DNA from: CAZIOH01 sp964540815 | Lineage (GTDB): Bacteria > Myxococcota_A > Polyangia > Fen-1088 | Length of the DNA: 64,000 bases | NCBI GenBank assembly: GCA_964540815.1 | Contig: CAZIOH010000026.1 | Coordinates: forward strand, 1 to 64,000 | Direction of reading: 5' to 3' | Part shown: one piece after another, positions 16,967 to 26,636 of the stretch | Position numbering within the stretch: the stretch's first letter is position 1 | Layout of the letters: every line of letters starts with the position of its first letter | Position numbers and translations under genes: made by a program | Notes under the pieces: model-generated | What the model was told of the DNA's origin: nothing | The model's input: only the letters and a program-made list of their open reading frames with translations | The model's database searches: none

Positions 16967-18436
16967 ATGGACACCCTTGACCGGGTCGTGAGGACCATTC
17001 TTAGACGTCGCGCCGCGCGGTTGATTGTATGGGCTGCCTGGTGGCTGGCCACGGCGCGGGGGGCGCCCGCGGCCTTCGCCGGGACGGTCACGCCGGTGAC
17101 GAACTTCGGCCCGAACCCGAGCGGGATCGGGATGTACCTGTACACCCCCACCACGGTGGACCCGAAGCCGGCCATCCTGGTCGGCGTGCACGCGTGCCAC
17201 GGCAAGGGCCTCGACGTCTGCTCGACCGGCAACACCTTTGCCCAGCAGGCGGAGAAGTACCACTTCCTGATGATCTGCCCCTCGGCCGTGAGCAGCGACG
17301 GATGCTGGGACGTGCACTCGACGGGTGACCTGACCCACGGCGGCTCGGGCGACGTGACCGGTATCATGTCCATGGTCACCTGGGTGGTGCAGAACAAGCA
17401 AGGGGACATGAACCGGGTCTACGCCGCCGGCCACTCGTCGGGCGGCATGATGACCAACGTCCTCCTCGGCTCGTACCCGGACGTCTTCAAGGCGGGGGCC
17501 TCCTTCGCGGGGGTCCCGTTCGCCTGCTACGCGCAGGGGCCCGTCGACTCGCTCGGCTGGAACACCAGCTGCGCGACGGGCAAGGTGACGCTGACCGGGA
17601 TGCAGTGGGGCGACATCGTGCGGGGCGCGTACCCGGGCTTCACCGGCACGCGCCCGCGAATCCAGCTCTGGCACGGGACGGCGGACGCCACCGTCGACTT
17701 TCACAATTTCGGGGAGGCTATCAAGGAGTGGACCAACGTGCTCGGCGTCAGCGAGACGCCCACGTCCACCGAGAACAACGCCCTCATGACGGGGTGGATC
17801 AGGACACGCTACGCCAACGCCGCGGGCGTGGTCGAGGTGGAGGCCATCCAGGAGACCGGGCAGCCCCACAATCTCGTCGTCGACGGGGCCGAGGCGATCC
17901 ACTTCTTCGGGCTCGATGGATCGAACCCCGCCCCTGGCGGGGGCGGCGCCGGCGGAGGAGGAGGTCCGCCCGGCGGTGGGGGGGGCGGCTCTGGGGGGAC
18001 GAGGCCGGGGGCTGGCGGAACGACGCCCGCGGGCGGGAGCGCCGGCTCGCCAGGGACGACGACGGGAACCGGCGGCGTCGTCGGCAGTGGCGGAGCCCCG
18101 ATGGTGACCGGCACGGGTGGGATGACCGCCGTCATGGGCACCGGCGGCGAGACCGCGGGAGGCATTCTCGGCAGCGGTGGCGGCTTCGGCTCCGGCACGG
18201 GTGGACTCGCGGCGCCGCCGCAGACCACCGCCTCGAGCGGCGGGGCTTCGCCTCCGCAGGTTGGCACCGGCGGAAGCGCGCCGGGCGCCACCACGGCACC
18301 GGCGGACAGCTCGGGGTGCGCCTGCGCGATCGCCAGCGGGGACCTCCGGGGCTCCGCCCTGTCCCGGGTGTCGCTGATGGTGGGCCTCGTGGCTCTCGGC
18401 CTCGGTCGCCGCCGCCCGGGCTCCCCACGCCGATAG
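16967..18436 (+). CDS. PHB-depolymerase-family esterase with MYXO-CTERM
   Basis: 489 residues. N-terminal signal (IVWAAWWLATARGAPAAFA), then an alpha/beta-hydrolase domain of the PHB depolymerase/LpqC esterase family to about residue 315. It has ILVGVHACHGKGLDVC near the oxyanion region and the nucleophile elbow GHSSGG with Ser157. Also visible are QLWHGTADATVDFHNF (Asp region) and GQPHNLVVDG (probable catalytic His). A Gly/Thr/Ser linker of about 120 residues follows. The end SSGCACAI... plus hydrophobic SLMVGLVALGLG plus RRRPGSPRR is a MYXO-CTERM sorting tail, known to be processed by myxosortase and to leave a surface-anchored cysteine. The substrate is not determined: polyhydroxyalkanoate, feruloyl or acetyl-xylan esters are all plausible. 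Confidence 0.87.
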   Translation: MDTLDRVVRTILRRRAARLIVWAAWWLATARGAPAAFAGTVTPVTNFGPNPSGIGMYLYTPTTVDPKPAILVGVHACHGKGLDVCSTGNTFAQQAEKYHFLMICPSAVSSDGCWDVHSTGDLTHGGSGDVTGIMSMVTWVVQNKQGDMNRVYAAGHSSGGMMTNVLLGSYPDVFKAGASFAGVPFACYAQGPVDSLGWNTSCATGKVTLTGMQWGDIVRGAYPGFTGTRPRIQLWHGTADATVDFHNFGEAIKEWTNVLGVSETPTSTENNALMTGWIRTRYANAAGVVEVEAIQETGQPHNLVVDGAEAIHFFGLDGSNPAPGGGGAGGGGGPPGGGGGGSGGTRPGAGGTTPAGGSAGSPGTTTGTGGVVGSGGAPMVTGTGGMTAVMGTGGETAGGILGSGGGFGSGTGGLAAPPQTTASSGGASPPQVGTGGSAPGATTAPADSSGCACAIASGDLRGSALSRVSLMVGLVALGLGRRRPGSPRR

Positions 18437-18498
18437 CCCGCGGCCGGCTCCTCGCGGGCGCTCGCGGTTGGTGTTACAAACGAGGGGTGCGAACCCTG

Positions 18499-19530
18499 AT
18501 GTGCATCCGGATGGCGGTGGTGGGAGTGACTCTCGGGCCTGCACTGACGTCGACCGATGCGTTCTGCCAACCGCGCACCGTGCGGGCCGCGGCCTGGGTC
18601 CGTCGGATTGCGCAGGTCTCGGTGGCGCCCGTGCGCGGGGCTCCTCCGCCAGGTCCGCAACCCCCGGCCTACGCGGCCACGGCGCCCGGGCCACCGCCTC
18701 CGCCACCGGTGGAGCACGTGGAGCCGCGTCGTGGGTTCGTGTGGATCGAAGGGAACTACGACTGGCGCGACGGCCGCTACGTCTGGGCGCCCGGGCACTT
18801 CGAGCGCGCCCGAAAGGGTCGACGCTGGCACGGTGGCGCCTGGGAGTGGCGCGGGAACCACTACGCCTGGGCGCCCGGCTTCTGGGCCGAGGAGGTGGCC
18901 GCGTCGCCGCCTCCTCCTCCGGAATATGTCGTCCAGTCTCCGGTGGCTCCCCCTCCTCCGATGCCACCCCAGGGGCCAGGGCAGGGCGTGGCAGGGCAGG
19001 GCAGGGAATGGTCGCCAACACCACCTCCCGAGCCGCGCCACGGATTCGTCTGGGTGCCCGGCGCGCAGGAATGGCGCGATGGTCGCTACGTGTGGGTGGA
19101 GGGACGATGGGAGCGGGAACGCAGCGGCGACGCCTGGAGGGCGGGTCACTGGGACCGCGACGGCGACGATGAGCACCGCGACCGACACGTCTGGCATCCG
19201 GGTGGGTGGGAGCACGGTCGTCACGATGCGTATGCCCGTGGACCGGGCGGCCATGCCGAGGTGGTCATCTCGGGGCGAGTCGCCGCGCCCGACGGGCGCC
19301 CGCTGCCCGGCATCACGTTGGTGCTCGCAGGGACCAGCGAGGGCCGCACCGTCACCGATGGAAATGGCGCCTACGTCTTCACGGGTCTGTCGCCCGGATC
19401 CTACGCCGTGCGCCCGAGCCCCGACGGACGGCGCCGATGCAGCTTCGGGCCCGACGTCGTCAACCTCGACAACCTCGGCGGCAGCGTGACGCAGAACTTC
19501 ACGGCCTCGTGCGAGGGCGGCTGGAGATAG
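18499..19530 (+). CDS. WXXGXW-repeat protein with CarboxypepD_reg-like domain
   Basis: 343 residues with an N-terminal signal (MAVVGVTLGPALTSTDAFC). Two Pro-rich segments separate WXXGXW-type repeats: RRGFVWIEGNYDWRDGRYVW, APGHFERARKGRRWHGGAW, then HGFVWVPGAQEWRDGRYVWV and WRAGHWDRDGDDEHRDR. These YXWVxGxW repeats are common in outer-membrane or periplasmic proteins of unknown role in Proteobacteria and Myxococcota. The C-terminal 90 residues form a carboxypeptidase-regulatory-like beta sandwich (ISGRVAAPDGRPLPGITLVL, VTDGNGAYVFTGLSPGSYAV). A GTG at 18487 would add four residues. It is convergent with an MDR oxidoreductase gene. Probably a surface or cell-envelope structural protein; no enzyme motif is seen. 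Confidence 0.75.
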   Translation: MCIRMAVVGVTLGPALTSTDAFCQPRTVRAAAWVRRIAQVSVAPVRGAPPPGPQPPAYAATAPGPPPPPPVEHVEPRRGFVWIEGNYDWRDGRYVWAPGHFERARKGRRWHGGAWEWRGNHYAWAPGFWAEEVAASPPPPPEYVVQSPVAPPPPMPPQGPGQGVAGQGREWSPTPPPEPRHGFVWVPGAQEWRDGRYVWVEGRWERERSGDAWRAGHWDRDGDDEHRDRHVWHPGGWEHGRHDAYARGPGGHAEVVISGRVAAPDGRPLPGITLVLAGTSEGRTVTDGNGAYVFTGLSPGSYAVRPSPDGRRRCSFGPDVVNLDNLGGSVTQNFTASCEGGWR

Positions 19531-19645
19531 GCAGCGACAGGCCCGGCGCGAACTCCGACGGACACGCAATGTGTGAGTCGCAATCGATGGTGCCGGCCCG
19601 CGACGCACGCGCTCGACCGGTGACCTCGGACGAGGCCCAGCACCT

Positions 19646-20569
19646 TCACATCATCAGCAGCAACTTGCCGCCAGCCCCGTGCTTCTCGCCCATCGCGTGG
19701 GCCTCGGCCACCATGGCCAGGGGAAAGCGCCGGGAAATGGGGATGACCAGCGCGCCCTCGGCCGCCGCGCGGGCCAGCTCGCCCATGCGCCGGGCGTCGG
19801 GGTGGGTGAAGATGGTGCGCACCAGGATGCCGCGCTCTCGCGCCGCGGCCTGGGCCGCTTCGGGCGCGCCCACCACGCTGCCGAGGATCCCGCCTCGCTT
19901 GAGCCGGGCGATGAGCTTCAAGGTGCGGTCGCCACCCACCGTGTCGGCGATGGCGTCGAGCTCGGGCATCCGCGCCACGTCGTCATCGTCATCGATGGCC
20001 ACCACCGCGTCGACGCCCAGCTTGGCGGCTGCTTCCTTCTGGGCGCGACGCACACCCGCGATGACGGTGGCCTTGCGCACCCTGGCCGCGTAGACCGCGG
20101 CGCGCCCCACGCCGCCGAGCGCCCCCGTCACCAGCACGCGATCGCCGGGCCTGGGGTCGATGGCCTCCTCGAGGAGCTGCGCGCCGGTGAGCGACACGAG
20201 CGGCAACGCAGCCGCATCCGCGGTTGCCAGGCCCACCGGGACGTGCGCCCACGCATCCACGCTGGCCACCACCAGCTCGGCGTATCCATGGTTGACGAGC
20301 CCCATGACCGGCTCCCCCAGGCGGAAACCTTGGACGCCTGGACCGACCTCGATCACGGTCCCGGCGACGTCCCGCCCGAGGATGGCTGGCAGCTCGAGCG
20401 GCATCAGACTCTGGAGCGCCCCGCTTCGCAGCTTCCAGTCCACCGGGTTCAGGCTGGCGGCCACCACCCGGACCTTGATCGCGCCGGGACCGGGGGCCGG
20501 GGGGTCAGGAACGTCGCGAAGCACGAGGGCGTCGGCACCGCCGAACGCCGGGAGAATGACCGCCTTCAT
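19646..20569 (-). CDS. MDR-family NADPH:quinone oxidoreductase-like
   Basis: 307-residue zinc-independent medium-chain dehydrogenase/reductase. The GroES-like N-domain includes VVAASLNPVDWKLRSGAL and PAILGRDVAGTVIEVGPGVQGFRLGEPVMG, with no catalytic-zinc Cys/His set. The Rossmann part has DRVLVTGALGGVGRAAVYAA, the AxxGGVG NAD(P)-binding motif of quinone reductases. An acidic run IDDDDD at about residue 195 sits where the cofactor-specificity loop lies. The length is typical of the family (about 305-330). It probably reduces quinones or enones with NADPH; the substrate cannot be told. It stands alone between a convergent gene and a co-directional Gly-rich gene. Confidence 0.88.
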   Translation of the reverse strand: MKAVILPAFGGADALVLRDVPDPPAPGPGAIKVRVVAASLNPVDWKLRSGALQSLMPLELPAILGRDVAGTVIEVGPGVQGFRLGEPVMGLVNHGYAELVVASVDAWAHVPVGLATADAAALPLVSLTGAQLLEEAIDPRPGDRVLVTGALGGVGRAAVYAARVRKATVIAGVRRAQKEAAAKLGVDAVVAIDDDDDVARMPELDAIADTVGGDRTLKLIARLKRGGILGSVVGAPEAAQAAARERGILVRTIFTHPDARRMGELARAAAEGALVIPISRRFPLAMVAEAHAMGEKHGAGGKLLLMM

Positions 20570-20662
20570 GCCCGTACCCGCCTTGCTGCCCTGGTTCGCA
20601 TGCGGTCGATATAAGCACGATTCGCCGAGGTGTTACCTCGTCGAGAGCGTGGGCGCCCCGGA

Positions 20663-21649
20663 TCAGCGGCGGCCGCCGTGCCCGCCGCGAAACCCTCCCC
20701 CGAAGCTGTGACCGCCGCCGCTGAACCCTCCGCCGTGGCTGCCGCTGCCAAAGGTCCCGCCGTGGGGCGCTCCGCCGGTGAATCCTCCGCGCGGGGCGGC
20801 GCCTCCGGTGAAGCCAAAGCCTCGATCTCCTCCCACCGACGCCCGGCCGTACGCGTTGACCGGCGCCGCGCCCCGGAAGGTGCCGCCGGCGCTGCCGTAG
20901 CTCCCGCCGCGATTCACGGCCCCAGCGTATCCGCCCGCCGAGGCGGGCCGCCCACGGTAGGGGCTCGCACCCACGCCGCCGCCGTAGCCGGCCCCGTGCG
21001 CGGCGAAGCCGCGATAGCCGCTGGCGTAAGCATGGGCATAGCCACCGCGGTACCCGCCCCAGCCGTACCCCGCGTGATAGAGGCCCCGGTACCAGGGGTA
21101 GTGCCATGGGCCAACGACGCCGAAGTACGGGTAACCGCCCCATCCCCAGACCCAGGGTGCCGCCAGCCACATCCACCCGTACGCAGGGTAATAGGCATAC
21201 GAGTACGGCTGCGCGACGTTGTCGGACCCGCCTTCGTACGTGTACTGGGTGCCGTAGGGCATCCAGATCCACCCATACTGCTCGGTGTAGACCCACTGGC
21301 CAGCCGTCCCGGGTTGAGCGGCCGCCGGGGCCGGTGTGACGTAACCCCCGCCCACGTCGGCCGGCTGAGCCGACAGCTGTTCCGGCGCGAGTTGCTGTTC
21401 TTGCTGGTCTTGCTGGTCTTGCTGATTTTGCCCGACGGGCGGTGGCGGGGGCTCGACTGGGGGGGCCGGCGGAACCTGCACGGGCACCTCGGTGCTGGGG
21501 ACCACCGATCGGGGCGCGACCACAGCCTGCCCCGACAGCGGGTCGGTCATGGTGGTGGTGCCCTCTTGCTGGGCACGGGCGACGCCCGAAGTCGAGCCAA
21601 ACCCAAGGACCAACGAACAGACGAGAGTGGGCAATACGAAGATTTTCAT
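20663..21649 (-). CDS. Exported Gly/Tyr/Trp-rich protein
   Basis: 328 residues. Signal peptide (MKIFVLPTLVCSLVLGFGSTSGVARA), a Pro/Val-rich segment, a Gln/Asp run (QNQQDQQDQQEQQ), then an aromatic core with WVYTEQYGWIWMPYG and AYGWMWLAAPWVWGWGGYPY. The C-terminal 130 residues are Gly-rich with Arg and Phe (GGFRGGHGGRR end). YPAYGWMW-type cores occur in several myxobacterial envelope proteins of unknown function. The ATG at 21649 starts a clean signal peptide; an upstream in-frame ATG at 21670 adds seven residues. No enzyme motif is seen. Probably a cell-surface or matrix component. Confidence 0.7.
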   Translation of the reverse strand: MKIFVLPTLVCSLVLGFGSTSGVARAQQEGTTTMTDPLSGQAVVAPRSVVPSTEVPVQVPPAPPVEPPPPPVGQNQQDQQDQQEQQLAPEQLSAQPADVGGGYVTPAPAAAQPGTAGQWVYTEQYGWIWMPYGTQYTYEGGSDNVAQPYSYAYYPAYGWMWLAAPWVWGWGGYPYFGVVGPWHYPWYRGLYHAGYGWGGYRGGYAHAYASGYRGFAAHGAGYGGGVGASPYRGRPASAGGYAGAVNRGGSYGSAGGTFRGAAPVNAYGRASVGGDRGFGFTGGAAPRGGFTGGAPHGGTFGSGSHGGGFSGGGHSFGGGFRGGHGGRR

Positions 21650-21697
21650 GGCGGCCCTCCGGCCCATCATCTGGACCGATGTGCTGGTGTTTTTATT

Positions 21698-22756
21698 CTA
21701 CCCGACGAATGCCGCGGGGCCGGGCGAAACCGCGTCCCCGGCGGGGAGGTCCGTCATGCGCGCGCCCGTCAGCTCGGGCGCGAGCTCGCCGAGGATCTCG
21801 AACGATCGGAGTCGAGCGGCGTGATCGAAGATGTGGCCGCTCACCATCACCTCGTCGGCGCGCGTGCGCTCGATGAAGCCGGCGAGACCCGCGCGAACGG
21901 TCCGCGCGGAGCCGACGAACGCACAGGAGAACGTCTCGTCGAGCATGGCCCGCTCCTCCGGCGCGAGCTGCGCCTCGAAGGCGGCGACGTCGCGGGCGGG
22001 TGGAGGCAGCGGGCCCGGGCGGCCGCGCCGCAGCTGCAAGAAGGTCTGACGCAGTGACGTGAAGAGCCGGCGCGCCTCGTCGTCGGTGTCGGCGGCGATC
22101 ACGTTGACCCCGAGCATCACATGAGGGGTGCCGAGCCCGCTCGAGGGTCGAAACTGGGCGCGGTAGAGCGCGAGCGCCTGCGTCATGTGCGCGGGGGCGA
22201 AGTGAGACGCGAAGGCGAAGGGCAGGCCGAGGGCGGCCGCCAGCTGGGCGCCGTAGAGGCTCGAGCCGAGGATCCAGATCGGGACGTTGGTGCCGGCGCC
22301 GGGGATCGCCTGCAGCGCTTGCCCGGGGCGGGTGGCGCGCAGGTAGCCCATCAGCTCGACGACGTCGTCGGGGAAGCGGTCGACGCCATCTGGCCGGCCG
22401 CGTCGCAACGCGCGCGCGGTCACGGGATCGGTGCCGGGGGCGCGTCCGACGCCGAGATCGATGCGTCCGGGGAAGAGACAGGCGAGGGTCCCGAACTGCT
22501 CGGCGATGACCAGGGGGGCGTGGTTCGGGAGCATGATCCCGCCCGCGCCCACCCGGATCGTCGAGGTCCCACCCGCCACATGGGCGATGACGACCGAGGT
22601 GGCCGCGCTGGCGACGCCGGGCATGCCGTGGTGCTCGGCGAACCAGATGCGTCTGTAGCCGAGCCGCTCCCCGTGGCGACCGAGCTCGAGCGCGTTGCGC
22701 AGCGCTCCCCCCGCATCGCCCCCCTCGACGATGGGCGCGAGATCCAGGATCGACAT
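21698..22756 (-). CDS. LLM-class flavin-dependent monooxygenase
   Basis: 352-residue bacterial luciferase-like monooxygenase (TIM barrel using reduced FMN). It opens MSILDLAPIVEGGDAGGALR, then RRIWFAEHHGMPGVASAATSV with the EHH signature, IRVGAGGIMLPNHAPLVIAEQFGTL and GRIDLGVGRAPGTDP, all typical of the MsnO8/YhbW subgroup. PIWILGSSLYGAQLAAALGLPFAFASHF is the usual later flavin-site block. The substrate is unknown. The ATG at 22756 fits the family N-terminus; the open frame continues upstream but that part is only repeat DNA. It stands downstream of a DUF4242-like gene on the same strand with 128 bp between, filled by a repeat. Confidence 0.93.
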   Translation of the reverse strand: MSILDLAPIVEGGDAGGALRNALELGRHGERLGYRRIWFAEHHGMPGVASAATSVVIAHVAGGTSTIRVGAGGIMLPNHAPLVIAEQFGTLACLFPGRIDLGVGRAPGTDPVTARALRRGRPDGVDRFPDDVVELMGYLRATRPGQALQAIPGAGTNVPIWILGSSLYGAQLAAALGLPFAFASHFAPAHMTQALALYRAQFRPSSGLGTPHVMLGVNVIAADTDDEARRLFTSLRQTFLQLRRGRPGPLPPPARDVAAFEAQLAPEERAMLDETFSCAFVGSARTVRAGLAGFIERTRADEVMVSGHIFDHAARLRSFEILGELAPELTGARMTDLPAGDAVSPGPAAFVG

Positions 22757-22790
22757 GGGGAACGCGGTCACATCGCCAACTATGACGGAC

Positions 22791-22880
22791 GTTCGAGGAC
22801 GAGACCACGATTCGCAGCGAAGCTCACCCGTCCTCGTCCCCGTCTCGTCCCCGTCTCGTCGCCGTCCTCGTCCCACGACC
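22791..22880. repeat. Dispersed GC palindromic repeat, copy 3
   Basis: Most of the 128-bp gap between two minus-strand genes is tandem GTCCTC/GTCCCC-like hexamers. Positions 22855-22880 are the exact reverse complement of 15652-15677 (26 nt). The short block CGAGGACGAGACCACG at 22794-22809 is roughly complementary to the later CGTCCTCG tracts, so a long hairpin is possible. Confidence 0.7.
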
Positions 22881-22884
22881 GCGC

Positions 22885-23139
22885 CTACGGCTTTCCGAAG
22901 AGATCCGCCGACCATGCCCGCTCGAACTTGACGCCGGCGGTGCGGAAGGCCTCGCGAACCGTCTCGGCATCGGCGGCTTCGAACTCGCAGAACCCGCGGC
23001 GCCGATCGGTCGCGAGAAAGGTCCGCAGGCGCCGGACGCCACGCATGTCGAGGCACGGGTTCAGCGCGGCGCTGTCCTGGTTCAGCTGCGCCTCGGTGAG
23101 GGGGGGATCGAAGACGTATTCGGTGATCACGTACGCCAT
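22885..23139 (-). CDS. DUF4242-like small protein
   Basis: 84-residue cytosolic protein with a ferredoxin-like alpha/beta pattern: VITEYVFDPPLTEAQL, ALNPCLDMRGVRRLRTFLATDRRRGFCEFEA, then AETVREAFRTAGVKFERAW. The layout (short beta strand, helix, central acidic strand with FCEFEA, helix, closing strand) is that of DUF4242/SCO4226-type proteins, some of which bind nickel. It keeps an FCxxEA-like centre. A good ribosome site (AGGAGA) precedes the ATG. It lies between the SARP regulator and the flavin monooxygenase, all on the minus strand, but with repeat DNA between them. Confidence 0.7.
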   Translation of the reverse strand: MAYVITEYVFDPPLTEAQLNQDSAALNPCLDMRGVRRLRTFLATDRRRGFCEFEAADAETVREAFRTAGVKFERAWSADLFGKP

Positions 23140-23181
23140 GGCTTCTCCTGGTTTGGTGCCGAGCTTCGCCGGCGAAATCTA

Positions 23182-26100
23182 TCACCGCGAGCCGGACAGC
23201 TGGCGGGCGAGCCCCTCCACGGCGGCCACGGCCCGGGCCGACAGGGCGAGTGGCGTCGTCGATTGTCGCCGGGCCAGCGCCAGGTGGGCTTCGGCGCTCG
23301 CCCGCTCTCCCCGGCGCCAGGCGATCCCGCCGAGCAGCGCGTGCGCGACCGCGCTCTCGCTCAGGTGTCGGACCGGCTCGGCGGCCGCGAGCGCCGCGGC
23401 CGCGCGCGCGTCGGTCCGTGCGAGNNNNNNNNNNNNNNNNNNNNNNNNNNNNNNNNNNNNNNNNNNNNNNNNNNNNNNNNNNNNNNNNNNNNNNNNNNNN
23501 NNNNNNNNNNNNNNNNNNNNNNNNCGGTCCGTGCGAGATCGTCCAGCGCGCCGGCCGCGAGATCCTGCGCCACGGCGCTGTTCAGCACGTAGGCCAGCAT
23601 GGCCTTGGCGTCGACCATGCGCAGGTGGGCGATCGCCGCCTCGAGGGCGTGGTCCGCGCCCACCACACCGCGCGCGCGGTCGGCCAGCGCCGTCAGCGCC
23701 GCGGCGCTCGCGCCCTCGCTGCCTTCGGCCATCCTGCCGGCCACCTCGACCAGCGTGGCGCAGAGCCGCTGCGCACATCCGGGATCGCCGCGCTCGAGCT
23801 CGAGCATCACCCGCTGGGTGAGGGCCAGGCAGTGCTCCCAGTGGGCGTGCTCTCGCCGAAAGCCCGCGATGGCCTCCTCGAACGCCGGCACCGCCCCGGC
23901 GTGATCGCCGGTGTATCGACCGAGCAGCGCCAGCGCCCAGGCCACGTTCGTGCTGCGGCCGTCCCGCGGAGCGAGCATGGCCCGTGCCTCCTCGACCAGC
24001 GCCTGGGCGCGCGGCACCTCCCGCTCGAGGAGCATGAGGCAGCGGGCCGAATCCGCCAGCTGGCGCACGCGCTCCTCGACGCCCGCGGCGTCGCTCTCCG
24101 CGAGCGCGCGCAGCGAGCTCTCGCGGGCCCCTTCGATGTTCTGCCGCTTGAAGTGCAGCAGCGAGCGGGTGTGGAAGCCGCGGGCCGCCTCGGCGTGGAG
24201 CCCGGTGTCCTGGGCGTCGAGGATGGCGCGGGTCAGCTCGAGCTCGATGGCAGGGATCCGCTGCTCCGCCTGGCCCGAGCCGACGAGCACGCCATAAAGC
24301 TCGAGCTGCAGGCGGATGCGCGTGGTGTGCTCGAGACGCGGCAGGTGAGGCAGGCCGCGAAGACAGAGCTCCGCGGCCTCGCTGAACGCGAACATGCGCA
24401 GGCAGCGCCGCCCGGCGATGACCGCGGCCTCGGCGGCCAGGGCCGGATCGCCGCCGAGGGCCGCGTGGTGGGCGACCTCGCCGGCGAAGCGATCGTCGCC
24501 GTCCCCGAGCCGGTGCAGCTGACGGGCGATCTCGAGGTGGGCGAGCCTCCGCCGTGGCTCCGAGAGGCGTCGGTAGGCGGCCCGCCGCAGCAGATCGTGG
24601 GTGAAATCGTAGCCGCCGGCCGCGGGTCGGACCATGCCGTGCCGTTCGAGGCGCTCGAGCGCGGGCAGCAGCGCCGGCGCGGCAATCCCGCTGACCCGGG
24701 CGAGCACGTCGGGATCGAAGGACCGCCCGAGGGCTGCGGCCCAGGTCAGGAGCTCCCGCGTGCCTTCCTCGAGGCGCGCGATCCGTTCGTCCAGCAGCTC
24801 GTCGAGCGTCCCGCCCACGAGGCCGGTGGCCTCCCCCGGGAGGAGATCGCCGGTGGCGATGGCCCGGGCCGAGCGGGCGAGCTCGAGCGCGAAGAGGGGA
24901 TTGCCCTCGCTCGACGCGAACGCCTCGGAGGCGTCGACGTCGGGGTGAACCGCGCGCACCAGCGCCGCGGTCTCCGCCGCTCCGAGCGGCGCGAGGGTGT
25001 GTTGCTCGAGCCGCCGCTCGCGTTGCAACGCCCGGACCACCCGCAGCGCCGAGGCGTTGTCCCCGAGCTCGCCGGCCCGCGCGGCGCAGGCCGTGAGCAC
25101 GCGCCCCCCGGGAGCGGCGCGTCCCACGAAGTGCAGCAGCGCCGCCGACGCCTCGTCCAGCCACTGGACGTCATCGAGGATCAAGGCCAGCACCCCCGCC
25201 GCCGCGGACCAGGCGCCGAGCACGTGCACGAAAGCATCGAAGAGCTGTGCGCGGTCGACGGAGGACGTGGGTTGGATCCCGCGGGATCCCCCGGGGCCGA
25301 GGAGGGGCGCCAGAGGGCCGAGATCGATCCCGGGCGGTGGCGCGACCGCGCCGAGCGCGTCGAGCCACGGTCCATAGGGCCGCACCATCTCGGCCTCGAA
25401 GGCCCGACCCCGCAGCACGGTGCCGCGCGCGGCGCCGACCTCGTCGCAGACGAGATCGAGGAGGCGGGTCTTGCCGATCCCCGGATCGCCCACGAACAGC
25501 AGCGCCGGGCCGGATCGCCCGGCCGCCGCCCGTTCGACCGCGGCCGCGATGGTCTCGCGAGGGGCGTCGCGCCCGACGAGGGGCGGGCGCGCCCCGGGGT
25601 GGGAGCCCTCGGGCGCGGGGAAGGAGATCTCTCGGGTACCAGGGGGAGCGGCGGGAGCGGCAAGAACGGCGGGAACGGCAAGAACGGATTGCCGGGGCCC
25701 CGGGGGCGCTCCTGCCAGCACCAGAGGCGTCCCCTGCGCCGTGGGCTGGGCCGTGAGCTCCCGCCGGGCCTGCTCGAGCGCCTCCGACGCGCGTGCACCG
25801 AGCTCGGTCTCGAGGATCCGCCGGCAGCTCTCCACCTGGGCCTGGGCCTCGCGAACCCGCCCGAGACGTCCGAGGATCCGGACCACATCGACGTGGGCCG
25901 CCTCGGCCAGCGGATCGATCGCCACCCGCGCGCGCGCCACCACCAGCGCCTCTTCCAGATCCCCCGGATCTCCATCGCCCCGCGAGAGTCGTCCCACCAG
26001 CGCCCCCAGCGCCGCCAGGCGAAGGGTCCGCAGCAGCTCGCGCTCGGACACGCACCACGCGTGGTAGGAGTAGCACCCCGGCAGGTCCAGCCCCTCGAGG

Positions 26101-26501
26101 AGCTCGCCACGAAAACGCGCGGTCGCGTCGCGCAGCACGTCGGTCGGGGTTGCCGCGGGGCCGGCCGCCAGGAGCGTGCGCACCGCGGTCACGTCGACCG
26201 CCACGCCTCCCGGGACGAAGCCCGCGCGTTCGCGATCGGCGACCAGGGAACCGCCCCCGCCATCGAGCAGCGGGCGCAGCTTGCTGAGGCTCCAGCGCAG
26301 GGCCGCCCGGGGATCGTCCGGCCCATCCCACAGCAGCGCGCACAGGCGTTCGCGCAGGTGCGGGCGGCCGGTGACCACCAGGTACGCGAGCAGCGCCCGG
26401 GTCTTCTTCGAGGCCGGAAGCTGGAGCGGCCGTCCACCGAGGCGCACCTCCAGCTCGCCGAGCAGGTTGATCTCGGCGGCATGTGGCCCTGTTTGCCGCA
26501 T
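23182..26501 (-). CDS. SARP/BTAD transcriptional regulator with AAA ATPase and TPRs
   Basis: Large AfsR-like regulator. The N-terminus (residues 1-95) is the OmpR-like DNA-binding domain of SARPs: INLLGELEVRLGGRPLQLPASK, then RERLCALLWDGPDDPRAALR. A BTAD bacterial transcriptional activation domain follows to about 250 (LEGLDLPGCYSYHAWCVSERE). After a linker comes an AAA/STAND ATPase with the P-loop FVGDPGIGKTRLLDLV and Walker B LALILDDVQWLDEA. The last 400 residues are TPR-like helices. The frame is broken by 100 N at 23425-23524; joining the two sides at a shared 13-nt sequence restores one frame of about 1068 residues that ends at 23182. The target genes are unknown. The ATG at 26501 is chosen; a small exported-protein gene diverges from it. 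Confidence 0.88.
23425..23524. other. Assembly gap of 100 N, probably artificial
   Basis: Exactly 100 N inside the SARP regulator. The same 13 nt (CGGTCCGTGCGAG) ends the left contig (23412-23424) and starts the right one (23525-23537). Removing the N plus one copy (113 nt) joins the two open frames without a shift, so the contigs probably overlap and the gap is scaffold padding. Confidence 0.85.
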
Positions 26502-26636
26502 CCCCCGCACCACCCCGCGAACTCTTACACCAATTTCCACGCTGGTCCCAACGCCCACTCCAACGGGAGGCCCTCAAGGTGGCTGGGTCAGGCGGGCCGG
26601 TCGCCCGTCGGCAAGCCCACCAACCAGGAGACGCAC

